Shown: positions 1 through 11,300 of the stretch, piece by piece
Position numbering within the stretch: the first letter of the stretch is position 1
How the letters are laid out: every line of letters begins with the position of its first letter
Made by a program: the position numbers and the translations under genes
Source of the DNA: Plotosus lineatus
Lineage: Eukaryota; Chordata; Actinopteri; Siluriformes; Plotosidae
DNA length: 64,000 bases
Direction of reading: 5' to 3'
Assembly: GCA_024760905.1 (NCBI GenBank)
Contig: CM045731.1
Coordinates: 16,168,501-16,232,500, forward strand
The notes under the pieces: generated by a model
Seen by the model: the letters and a program-made list of their open reading frames with translations, nothing else
What the model was told of the DNA's origin: nothing
Databases searched by the model: none

Positions 1-1783
1 ACACAGCGTAAGGCGAAGGTAGCAGTGTCAAAGGCCAAACAGAGGGCATACGATGACTTGTATGATAGGTTGGACAGTAAGGAGGGAGAAAATGATTTAT
101 ACAGGTTGGCACAGCAGAGAAATAGAGATGGGAAGGACGTGCAGCAAATTAGAGTGATGAAGGACAGAGAGGGAAATGCATTGACTGATGACAGAAGTGT
201 GCTGGAAAGATGGAAAGAGTACTTTGAAGAGCTGATGAATGAGGAAAATGAGAGAGAAAAGAGTAGAAGGGGTGACAGTTGAGGACCAGGAAGTAGCAAC
301 GATTATTAAGGGAGAAGTGAGGAGGGCATTGAAGAGGATGAAGAGTGGAAAGGCAGTTGGTCCTGATGACATACCAGTGGAGGTATGGAAGTGTCTAGGG
401 GAGGTAGCAGTAGATTTTCTGACAAGAATATTCAACAAGGTCTTAGAAAGTGAACAGATGCTGGAGGAATGGAGGAGAAGTGTGCTTGTGCCCATTTTTA
501 AGAACAAGGGAGACGTGCAGAGTTGTGGCAACTACAGAGGGATAAAGTTGATGAGCCATACGATGAAGTTATGAGAAAGAATAGTGGAAGGAAGACTAAG
601 GGCAGAGGTCAGAATTTGTGAACAACAGTTTGGTTTCATGCCCAGAAAGAGCACCACAGATGCTGTGTTTGTTTTGAGGATGTTAATAGAGAAGTACAGA
701 GAAGGTCAGAAGGAGCTGCATTGTGCCTTTGTGGATCTGGAGAAAGCATATGACAGGGTGCCGAGAGAAGAACTGTGGTATTGTATGAGGAAGTCTGAAG
801 TGGCAGAGAAGTATATTAGAGTGGTGCAGGACAGGTATGAGAGATGTAAAACAGTGGTGAGGTGTGCTGTCGGTGTGACAGAAGAGTTCAAGGTGGAGGT
901 GGGACTGAATCAAGGGTCAGCTCTGAGCCCCTTCTTGTTTGCTATGGTGATGGACAGGCTGACAGACGAGGTGAGACAAGAATCTCCATGGACTATGCTG
1001 TTTGCAGGTGACATTGTGATCTGTAGTGAGAGCAGAGAACAAGTGGAGGAAAATCTAGAGAGGTGGAGGTATGCCCTGGAAAGGAGAGGAATGAAGGTTA
1101 GCCTCAGTAAGACAGAATACATGTGAACGACAAGGACCCAAGAGGAACGGTGAGGTTACAGAAAGCAGAGATAAGGAAGGTGGAGGATTTTAAGTACTTA
1201 GGCTCAACAATCCAGAGCAATGGAGAGTGTGCAAAAGAGGTGAAGAAGCGTGTGCAGGCAGGTTGGAATGGATGGAGAAAAGTGTCCGGTGTGATGTGTG
1301 ATAGGAGAGTATCGGCAAGAATGAAGGGAAAAGTGTACAAGACGGTGGTGAGGCCAGCGATGTTGTATGGTTTAGAAACAGTGGTCCTGGGGAAAAGACA
1401 GGAGGCAGAGCTGGAGGGAGCAGAGATGAAAATGTTGAGATTCTCTTTGGGAGTAACGAGGATGGATAGGATCAGGAATGAGTACATCAGATGGACAGCC
1501 CATGTAAGATGTTTTGGAGACAAAGTCAGAGAGGCTAGATTGAGATGGTTTGGACATGTACAGAGGAGGGATAGTGAGTATATTGGTCATAGGATGCTGA
1601 GGTTGGAACTATCAGGCAGAAGGCCCAGAGGAAGACCAAAGAGAAGATTTATGGATGTGGTGAAGGAGGACATGAAGGTAGCTGGAGTAAGAGTAGAAGA
1701 TGCAGAGGATAGGGTGAGATGGAGGCAGATCATTTGCTGTGGCGACCCCTGAAAGGAACAGCCAAAAGGAAAAGAAGAAGATC
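1..1783 (+). mobile_element. Non-LTR retrotransposon (RTE-like LINE), 3' part, decayed copy 1
   Basis: Reverse transcriptase and C-terminal part of a LINE polyprotein, cut at its 5' side by the window edge. Readable pieces lie in three frames: 3-282, 239-574 and 584-1126, followed by 1123-1752. RT landmarks seen are VGPDDIPVEVWK, NYRGIKLM, QQFGFMPRKST, FVDLEKAYDRVPR, and the catalytic box as FAGD at 1001-1012, where an intact element has FADD. The C-terminal part has GRRPRGRPKRRF and ends CCGDP before the stop at 1750-1752. The 3' end is the tail CTGTGGCGACCCCTGAA followed by AAAAGAAGAAG. A frameshift at about 1124 (TACATGTGAACG) is shared with copy 2 in SEC63 intron 9. The clade is inferred from the RT style and tail and was not tested. 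It cannot make a working enzyme. Confidence 0.9.
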
Positions 1784-1981
1784 TGTTAGTATTGTTTCAA
1801 GACACAAAACCGTTTCGGATTCTCTGAATGATGTGAAGAGTCAAAGCTAAAAAAGTAGGACTTCTATTTTATAAAACTTTTTTATTCGTCGAAGCTGGCT
1901 TCAATGTTTTAAAGACGGACACGTCTCCCCCCCCCCCCCCCCACCCGCATTGTGATAGATTTCATCTCTGATATAATTGGC
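1784..1981 (+). repeat. Non-LINE flank duplicated in SEC63 intron 9
   Basis: About 200 bp after the LINE tail, including a run of about 17 C near 1926-1942. It recurs almost unchanged at 15283-15494 after the second LINE copy. The only large difference is about 15 bp around the GATTATGAATAAAAAC stretch, present only in the intron copy. Because the LINE tail normally ends at the AAGAAG repeat, this is flanking DNA copied along with the element. Confidence 0.85.
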
Positions 1982-1984
1982 TCG

Positions 1985-2214
1985 TGAGATGATTAGTCGT
2001 TTTCGAGCGACTAACTTCTGAGTGTGATTGGTTTATTGAGACATTCTAGCCAATCAAAAAGCAGGAGGTGGTATTTCTCCGAATGCGGGCGGGAAAAAAA
2101 ACGGTGCATAAACCTTTTCTGACGGGCTAGTATGAACCGTGAGCTGAGGGGTGGATAAACAGCAGCGGCGGAGAAGTAGCGGGCAGCCGAGGGATTTTTG
2201 TTGCCCGCTCCGAC
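1985..2214 (+). promoter_or_regulatory. SEC63 proximal promoter and 5' UTR
   Basis: This is the region between the duplicated flank and the SEC63 start codon. It contains an inverted CCAAT box (ATTGG, 2027-2031), a direct CCAAT box (2050-2054) 23 bp further on, and an E2F-like GGCGGGAAA at 2088-2096. No TATA box is placed convincingly. The stretch from about 2140 is GC-rich and is probably 5' UTR. The transcription start cannot be read from sequence alone. Confidence 0.55.
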
Positions 2215-2338
2215 ATGGCTGGACAGCAGTTTCAGTACGACGACAGCGGGAACACATTTTTCTACTTTCTTACATCCTTCGTCGGTTTAATAGTCATCCC
2301 GGCCACGTATTACCTGTGGCCGCGGGATCAGAATGCAG
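2215..2338 (+). CDS. sec63: SEC63 exon 1 (coding part)
   Basis: Codes residues 1-41: the N-terminus and first membrane span (FFYFLTSFVGLIVIP), ending in WPRDQNA. The donor is CAG|GTGAGG. It leaves one base of codon 42 (phase 1). Confidence 0.97.
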
Positions 2339-5300
2339 GTGAGGAGGGGAGGATGTGTTGGAAACCGCCGTTAGCATGCAACAACACGAATAAACCTACT
2401 AGCTAGTTAGCCAGTTAGCAAGCTAGCCATAGCTTGCTAATATGAGATATTTGTGTTTTATTGTTAATTATTTTTTTTTAAATGGGATGAATAGCTTGTG
2501 CTTTGCACTTGTACTGTTCTTTCATTAAAGTAATTTGGGTAAATGTGTCGCGTATTTGTTAGTGCTTAGCTTGTGATGATGACTAGCTAACTTGTGTTGC
2601 TGTAGACGTAAACGCGTAGTTGCCTTTGAGAATCGAGCTCATGCGCTACCTATGTACGTCGTAAACGTTACTTACACCAATTACATAATGTCAGTTGTGT
2701 TTACTTGTACTGTTATTCAAAACGAAATGTATGCCAATCATGTGTGACGCGTTCACTACTGTAGTCTGACGTGTCGATATGAATGCTGTGGTGTTGCCAA
2801 ATATCTTCAGCAGAAGGTAGCTAAAGCTGAGCAATACGCTGCAGATTACGTCACAGCCTCATTTGCATATGGGCATTGATGCATCCAATTCAATCCCGAG
2901 GTTCTGGGATCTAATAGAATATTAAAGAGTTTTAGTTTTCCATGAGCAGAAAATAAATGGTTTTTTTTTTTTTAGTTGTGAAAAACATTAACTACAGTAG
3001 TGATCAGATGTTGGATGGTTACATTCCCAAAATCAGTGATCAGGGCTGGTTCTGAGTGGTGGTGATTGTGGAAGAGTGGTGGCGCTCTGTTGACATGAGA
3101 CAAAATCCTTTTTTGAATATTCTCATGTAAAATGCTTAGGATGTGAAATTTATCTTGTGTTCATTTTCTGTAACCGCTTAATCCTAATTAGGGTTGCGAG
3201 GAGGCTGGTGCCCATCCCAGCCGACTCCGGGCAAGGGCAGAGTACACCCTGGATAGCTCGCCAGGCCATCGCATGGCGGAAACACGCTGACCGCTATGCA
3301 GCTACTCTTGACGAAAGTCAGCAATGGTACTTTTACATGTACCTCTCACCATAGACAGTGAGAGACATGGCCGGCCTTTGATAACCCAGTTACCTGGGGG
3401 GGCAGTGACAACCTTGTGGAGAGTGGGACTCGAACCGCCAACCTTAGGAGCAGCGATCCTGCACCCTATACCACTAGGCTACCATGGCCCCTACATTTAT
3501 CTTATGTGTTTAATGATAGTCCTGTTTGATATGAACCTGACCTGTTCTTAAACTCTAGGCAACAGCAGCATACAGAACATGAAGGTCTGAGCAGAACCTC
3601 ACAGTTCCTTAGCATGTTCACTTCCAGTCAGGAATGTTGGGTGAATTGGGAGGATTCTGGTACTTGCGTCAGATCAGGACCTGAGCACCCAATTCAAACC
3701 TCCGCCTTAATACGTCCGGCCCTGGGGGACTCTGGGAAATAATATCGTTCTGATGTGTACTGCCTCACAGGAGGTGGTCACTTAGTGTGTTCACTCCGGG
3801 TTCTATTGTGGTTTCATGTAAATCAAACTCAGTGTAACTCATTATGTTCAGAGATGGGAGTTCACATGGTTGAACTTGGAGTTAATTCAACTGCTCAATG
3901 CTCCTGAGTAGGAATTTTTGGGGTGCTTTATTTTTTTCCTGAAGGGAGATTGGAAGTTACAGGTAACAGTAAAGGCGTTGTTTTCTTACAGAACAATTAC
4001 GGTTGAAGAGCTTGAGAAGAGTTCATGGAAGATGTCAGTGGTATCGCCTCAGGCTTATGAAATCACAGCAGAGCGTTGTCCCGACACTTAAGTAAGTGTG
4101 TGTGTGTGTGTGTGCACACTTCAGTGCTATTGGAAATAAACAGCTCAGGTGACATCAGTCTGACCTGGAAGAAACATGCGCTACTGTATAATTATGGTAG
4201 TAATAAAGCTGTAATAATGCTGTCATGACGCTGTAGTAATAATGCTGTCATTACTTATTCTATAATTTTAATCAATGGAAGGGTTATCGTGTAATGCTGG
4301 CAATACTGTACAGAAATGATTACTGTTTAATTTCAATAATACTACAGTGTCTTTAGGGTATTACTATACAATTAGTTAGTCTATACTGTATTCACAGTAA
4401 TATTTCAGTCATTATATTATAATTACTGTATACAGTAGGCCCTTGACTATTCGCGGTTTTGCACTCACGGTTGGAGTATTCACGGACTGCCAACAACTGA
4501 CACGTCACTCAAATTCAGCCAGTGGTTGTCCACCTTCCTGCTGGTTGGTTGAGATGATGTAACGCCCCTTTTTCCTCATTCGCGCACAAGTTGTCAATGA
4601 GCCTCTTTTTTTTAGTGTGCTTTAAGTACCATTTAAGCTCTATGATACCACTCAAACGCTGTGCGTTTTCTCTGGCTAAGCGATAGAAAACACTGGATGT
4701 GTCTTCTGAAGAAATAAGACTGTTGTATTTAAGTCTTTTTCAATTAGTATTCCAGTGCAGTATCTAAGTTAATGTTGAGAATGTTTGTGCATGAGATTTT
4801 ATGTTCTGGAGCATTTTTAACAAACGATACCAAAAGGATAAATTTTATTACGCTTCATGTCCTTTTTCATTGAACGTGATGTCTCCAAGAGAGCGCTGCC
4901 TAGAGGGCGACATCGCAGAGTTCTCAGAGTCAAATTGTCAAATTTGTTCGTTTTAATTTGTTTTATTTGTTGTTTTGTTTGTTCGTGTTTTGCACTATGC
5001 TCGTCTATGACCAGTCGACCCTACTACAGCTATGAGATCGGAGTCTTTGGGCAACTAGGCACGCTCTACTCCTATCCGGAGCGAATATGCTATGGTAGCT
5101 CAATGCGAGCCGCACTCCGGCTAACAATAAGCCCAGGCGGAGTTTTCAGAGTCTCCGGCATTTGGATAGAAGTGGGAGGTTAGCACTTCCGGTCTTACTG
5201 CTTGAAAATGTTCAGTCCCTGCGAAACAAGATGGACGAGCTTCATGCTCAGATTGCAGCGTAGAGGGATCTACAGGACTGCTCCATGCTGTGTTTCTGTG

Positions 5301-8300
5301 AAACATGGCTCAAGGAGAGTATACCTGACGAGGCGATTGCACCAGCCGGCTACACGGCCTTCATCCCCTACGATCCCAAGTACCGGAGTCGTCGTTCGGC
5401 CCCTTCCCGCCTGGGCTTATTGTTAGCCGGGGTGCGGCTAGCATTGAGCTACCATAGCATATTCGCTCAGGATAGGAGTTGAGCGTGCTTAGTTGCCCGA
5501 AGACTCCAATCTCATAGCTGTAGTAGGGTCAACCGGTCATAGATGAGCGTAGTGCAAAACACGAACAAAGAAAACAACAAATAAAACAAATTAAAACGAA
5601 CAAATTTGACAAATTGACTCTGAGATCTCCGTGACATCACATGTAATAGATATACAGTATTGTATTTCCGGTTGCTCATTCGCACATGTAATATAATACA
5701 TGAGGTTTTACTTCTGGGTACAGAACTCGTGGAGTATCTTCATTCGCGGGAGGGGCCGGAACCGAACCCCCGCGAATATCGAGGGCCTACTGTAATTAGT
5801 GTTATACTATAATTACTCTCATCATGGTAGAATTGGAATAACATAGCGTTATTACACGGTAATTATTCTAATGTAACTGTTGTTGTGTTAATTAGTGTTA
5901 TTACTGTAGACCTTTGGTAATATTGACATTACTGCATGCCTATAATAATATCACTGTTGAATATCTTTCAGTTTTGAGACAGAACTCTGATGTAACTGCT
6001 AGTGGTCTTTTTCTTTCTCGGTGTTAAATCAGTAATTTTAAAGTGGTAGTTGAAATAAAATACAGGGATCGCTCACTTTCCGCGGTTAATTGGGACCGAG
6101 ATCCCCACGTGACCACCGAAATCTGAGAAGTAGGATCACCCCCCCACACACCCCCACTGACGTATGTGTATATAATATCAATAAATACATATTCAATACT
6201 ATCAATGCTTATAATAACAAACATTGAAAATAATGCATAAGACGTAAGTAAAATATAAATGCTGTCGGCTCCCTACTTACGAAATTAATCCGTTGCAGAG
6301 CCTTTTTCATAACGCGGAGGTTTCGTAAGTAGAGGCGCATTTTACATGTAAACCGCCTGATTCGTTCCAAGGCTCCCAAGACTACCCCATAAACCCTTTA
6401 AAAATGATAAAAATACACCAATTTTGTATGAAATATGCATGATGTGTTAACAGTGTAAAAAAAAAAAAAAAATTAAACCATTTTAACATATTGATTGATT
6501 AATTAAACCATTATTAAGCATTTTTTACTAACGAGCATACACACACACACTCACAATACACATTAAATTGGTATTGTGGCGTTCTGCTGAATGCAGGCTC
6601 CGCCCACACACAGGACGCCGGAGCATTTTAAGACGAGGAATTCAAAGCACTTTCCCTGCTTGACAGATTGGCGGTCCAAACTCAACTTTAACTTGATTCC
6701 TTGAGGTATCGGCGGTCCAGATAAGCCGCGTTTTGCTCACATTCGGTGAGCGTGCCACATTTATTAAACATTTTATTGAATTGAACAAATTTAAAGAGTT
6801 AAGCCTCCTTTCATCTCTGACTAACTCTGTAGGCAGTCTCTCTCTCTCTCTCTCACACACACACAAAACTATGTCTTTGTGGTGTGTTTTGCCGAATGTG
6901 GGCTCCTCCCACACGCAACGCGCAGCTGACGGAATAATTCCATTTAAATGTTTAAATGGATGGGATGTTTTATTTAAAGCGGAAATACAGTACCAGTTTG
7001 AAAGATCAGAGGTCATCATTCAATATTAACTTACTTCCTTGCAAGATCGGAGCTCTTGTTCAACGAAGCACTTCTGCTTCAATATCGTACCGAAATAATC
7101 GCCTTGGTCACTGTATTTCCGCTTTAAGGTCTCCTGCTTCAATATCGTCCCGATTGTAGAGGGGTTTCGGCAATAACGAAATGTAACGCTGCAATGATAT
7201 CCAAACAAGCCAAGATAGCCTCTTCAACTCTCCTCACGCGTGTGGCGGACAAAAATTTAATGGGTACAGTAATGGGTACACGTCAGCTCCCTCCTGGCCA
7301 ATGAGAGGCCAGCGGGGCGGGATGTTCGGAGACAGCCAATGAGAGAGCAACTCGCGCATTGTGTGAAATTTTGATTGGTGCGTTTGAATGGTGCATTTGG
7401 CGCTTTTCGTAAGAGAGGGTTGTTTTCGTACATAGAGGACGAAAACTTGAGAAAATGTTTTTCGTAACCCGGAGTTTTCGTACCCATGGGGTTTCGTAAG
7501 TAGGGGGGGCTGACTATATATATACACACACATACAGACGCACTCAAATGCGCACCTCACAACAATGTAAGTAGTTTTGATGGGGGGTTTTTGGGTTGTT
7601 TTTTGTTTTGTTTGTTTAGGTTTTTTTTTTGTTTTTTTTTTTTTTGCATAATTGGCCTTGTTTTTGTGGCAGTCTCCTTAACTTTTACCCTATTCTTCCT
7701 TCATTTCCTTATTTTTTAATTCGATGAATGTTTATTTAAAAAAATAAAACGCGCTGCACTGCAGGCGATTGAATTAAAGTGCGAAGTAGTGAGGGATCCC
7801 TGTATATTTTGAAGGCATGGAAAAACCCGTGGCATTCAAACTGAAGAATGTGACTGAGCGCACATATAAGCTTAATTTTTTTTTTTTTTTACCAGAAATC
7901 TGTCCGCGTACCTCTTGGAAATGAATCCAGTGATGATTCTCTGACTTTTTATTTATTTTTCATTATGAATTATTAATGAAAAAATAATCTCAGCTTTTTT
8001 TTTTGTTTATTTATCTTGACAGAAAAGCAGCGCTGCTCTTTGGTTGGGCAATATTTATCCTTCTGGCTTATAAGGTGTCTAAATTAGATCGTGAGTACCA
8101 GGAGTATAACCCCTATGAGGTCCTAAATCTAGATCCGGTAAGAATATTAAAAAAATATATATACATATGTGTGTGTATGTATGTATATTGTGCTTATAGT
8201 TGATGTTTGTTTGCTTTAGAATTAAACTGTGTGTCCGTGTGTGTCTGCAGGGTGCATCTGTGTCCGAAATCAAGAAGCAGTACAGGGTGCTGTCACTAAA

Positions 8301-11300
8301 ATTCCACCCCGACAAAGGAGGCGATGAGGCCATGTTCATGAAGATTGCGAAAGCTTATTCAGCGTAAGAGGCTTCGCCCTGCGTTTGGGTTTCCTCTCTC
8401 TGTTCTGATTTCACTTGGGAATGTTGCGAAAGAGGTTTAGAAAAATGTTTACTCCTCAGCCCAATGGCCATGACTGGTATCGTCCAGTGCAATGTCAGTC
8501 TTTGAATGTGTCCATTAACCAGGAAAAGCCGTCTGCAGTGGTGGACGTTGTGTATTTACTGTGGAATCGCACAAGATAATTTATTTTGGTCATGATCAGA
8601 AATCCAATATGGACGCCACCGCAGCCATCTTCAATTGCCAATTGCCCTCCCATGCACTAGCTTAGAAACGCCATCGCTAGACATCATTTTTGTGTTGTGG
8701 ATGTATGGTGCCGAAGCCTGTCTATTTTTTTTAAATTAATTAATTTATTTTTTGTCATGGTGGTCCGGTATCCTGTCTGGCTGCCATCTTGAGTTTGGTT
8801 TCCATTCACCAGTCCAGAAACACCACCATAGCTTTTCTCATATGGCGCATGGGCTAAGGATACTTTGTTACTGTTCATGATGTTGTTGTTGTTAGCATGG
8901 TTAGAGTTAGCAGTGCTGCTAATACTGATGAAACATTAGGTTGATAATATTTTGTGTACAGTTGTAGATATTGATGAAAACCTGAGGTGGGAGTGAAATG
9001 ACCCATAGCAAGGGCTGTACTTGTGGTCTGTTCATGCTTGAGCAGGGTTCTTGTTCCGGTACTGGTGTGAACTTTGTCGTGTAACCAGCGTGTGCGTTTT
9101 GATATTTGGACTTGACGCTACAATTTGAGGATGTTCCATTTGGTACTGTGTTCTGTTTACGCCGTGTATTCGCAGCTGTGTTGTCGAGTGTTTCGTTTAC
9201 AGTTTCGGTTTCTCTCCCTCCCGTTGACAGTTTAACCAATGACGAGTCGAGGAAAAACTGGGAGACCTACGGCAACCCTGACGGCCCCAGAGGTAAAGAC
9301 AGTGATTCGTCATGAAAGATTCTGAACTCGATTTTCAGTCTTTTTTGCCTTCTAATTCTTCCTTTCTGTGTTTTTTGGTGAAACAGTTGCAAACTTTGGA
9401 ATCGCTCTCCCTGCGTGGATTGTTGATCAGAAGAACTCCATGCTGGTACATCATTCTATCATTTCTCAGACTTTTTTTTTTTTTTTTTTAATTAAGCCTT
9501 ATTCTTTTATTTCTGGTAAGCAGACCCAGTGGTCAGCATGTCCTCTTCACAGCAAGAAGGTCACGGGTCCGATTCCCGGGCTCGGGGCGTCTATGTGTTG
9601 AGTTTGCATGTTCTCTCCGTGCTTGCGTTGGATTTCCTCTGGGTACTGTGGTTACCCCAACACGGTCCAAAACATTCACCGTAGAATAATTTACTGCTCC
9701 AAATCACCCCTGTCCATCATTTTTTAAAATGATCTGGATAGCCCTACATGGACCTTTTGGTGTCTTTTACACACTGCTGTTAGTACTGGGATCACCTGAT
9801 GCGATATTGTCTCGATACCAGAATGCTGTTCTGGGAATATCATGCATTCATTCAGCTATTTTCCCCTGAATCCTGTTAGGCTCCACCCTCCATGCACAGC
9901 TAATGCCGGATCAGTGTGGGGCAACACACACACAGCAACAGTAACTTGCGCACCTCGGAGTAATTTGAAACGGTCAGTTAGCCTAATTTGCGGGGCAGTG
10001 GTGGCCTGGTGGTAAAGGTGCTGGATCGCTGATCCTAGGGTTGGGGGTTCGAATCCCACTCTCCACAAGGTTGCCCCCCCCCCCCCCAAGTACAGCTAAC
10101 TGGGTTATCAAAGGCCTGTCATACCTCTCACTGTCTATGGTGTGAGTTTCATGTTAAAGAACCTTGCTGACTATCATCAAGAGTAGCTGCAAAGCCGTCG
10201 GTGTGTTTGCGCCCTTTGCTAAAGGGTTGTGTCAGGAAGGGCATCTGACATAAAAACCTATGCCAAATCAAACATGCAAATCAGTAATATGACTTCCATG
10301 AAGATGGAGGCAGATGATTCGCTGTGGCGATCCCTGAGGAAACAGCTGAAAGGAAAAGAAGTTCGCCTAATTTGCATATCTTTGAACTGTTAGAGGAAAC
10401 TGGAGAGCCCAGAGGAAACCCATGCAAGCACTTTTGAGGTGTACTAGCGATGGGGATTTCCATGATGTCCTGCGCAGCAGATCTCTGAACCTGGCTAATG
10501 ACTGACTAGAAGGTTTTATGTTCTTGTACCATCATGCTGTGTGGTTTTTTTTTTTTTTTTTTTTGTTTTGTTTTTTTTTTTGGTCTGATCGCTGCAGTGC
10601 TATCGTTGATGATAATACTGGTGCTCAGGGATGTGACAGGTGCATGACCTGGTGTGTGTGTCTGTGTCCGTTGTTTGCAGGTGCTGTTGGTGTATGGTTT
10701 AGCCTTCATGGTCATTCTTCCGGTGGTTGTGGTAAGATCATTTTGTTTTGATTCCTAGTCACTTGGCTTTACAGACTGGAGGTATGTAACGCTTTCTCGT
10801 GTGTGTTTTTGTGCTTTAAGGGGACGTGGTGGTACCGTTCCATTCGCTACAGCGGTGATCAGATACTCATTAACACAACGCAGCTCTTCATGCACTTTAT
10901 GTGCAAAACGCCGACGATGAACATGAAACGTAAGTACTCCTGTAAACGCAGGTTTCAGAATAAACAAAGCCGAGCCCTGCCGGGTACCGATGATGTTCCT
11001 GAAACACCCTGTATCTTCTCATGTACATACACCCAACACCGTCACTCTGGTAGCTGCTTATCTTATTCATATTGGCTTGATTAAATTATTTGAACCTGTT
11101 TTTAAAGTAGTGCCTCCAATTATTATAAACATGAAAAAGCTATTTAAAGGAAGCTTTCAGTCCACGGAGGTGACCCGACGTGATCAGCTGTCTATTTTTA
11201 GAGATATGAATGCTCGCCTGTGGTGATCTGGCTGGATTTCCACCTGCATGTTTTTCTACAGGGCTAGTGATGGTGCTAACGGCGGCCTTCGAGTTCGACC

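Larger units (their letters stand above)
4433..5792. mobile_element. Pogo/Tigger-like TIR element in intron 2 with internal fold-back
   Basis: The ends are inverted repeats: left CAGTAGGCCCTTGACTATT, right complement CAGTAGGCCCTCGATATT. Both are flanked by TA (4431-4432 and 5793-5794), the expected target duplication. There is no transposase frame. The middle is a large fold-back (arms about 4909-5140 and 5407-5637) around a LINE endonuclease fragment. Superfamily is inferred from TA target and CAG ends. Confidence 0.8.

Noticed and set aside
4857..5183. A 108-residue frame with a hydrophobic stretch (ICFICCFVCSCFALC)
   Set aside because: It lies across the arm of the fold-back in a TIR element. 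The hydrophobic run comes from TTTGTTTTG-type DNA.
10046..10056. Possible true tRNA genes at the GGTTCGAATCC boxes (also near 17178, 24940 and on the minus strand near 3430)
   Set aside because: Each is the head of a SINE with target-site duplications and a long tail. No cloverleaf with paired acceptor stem is apparent.
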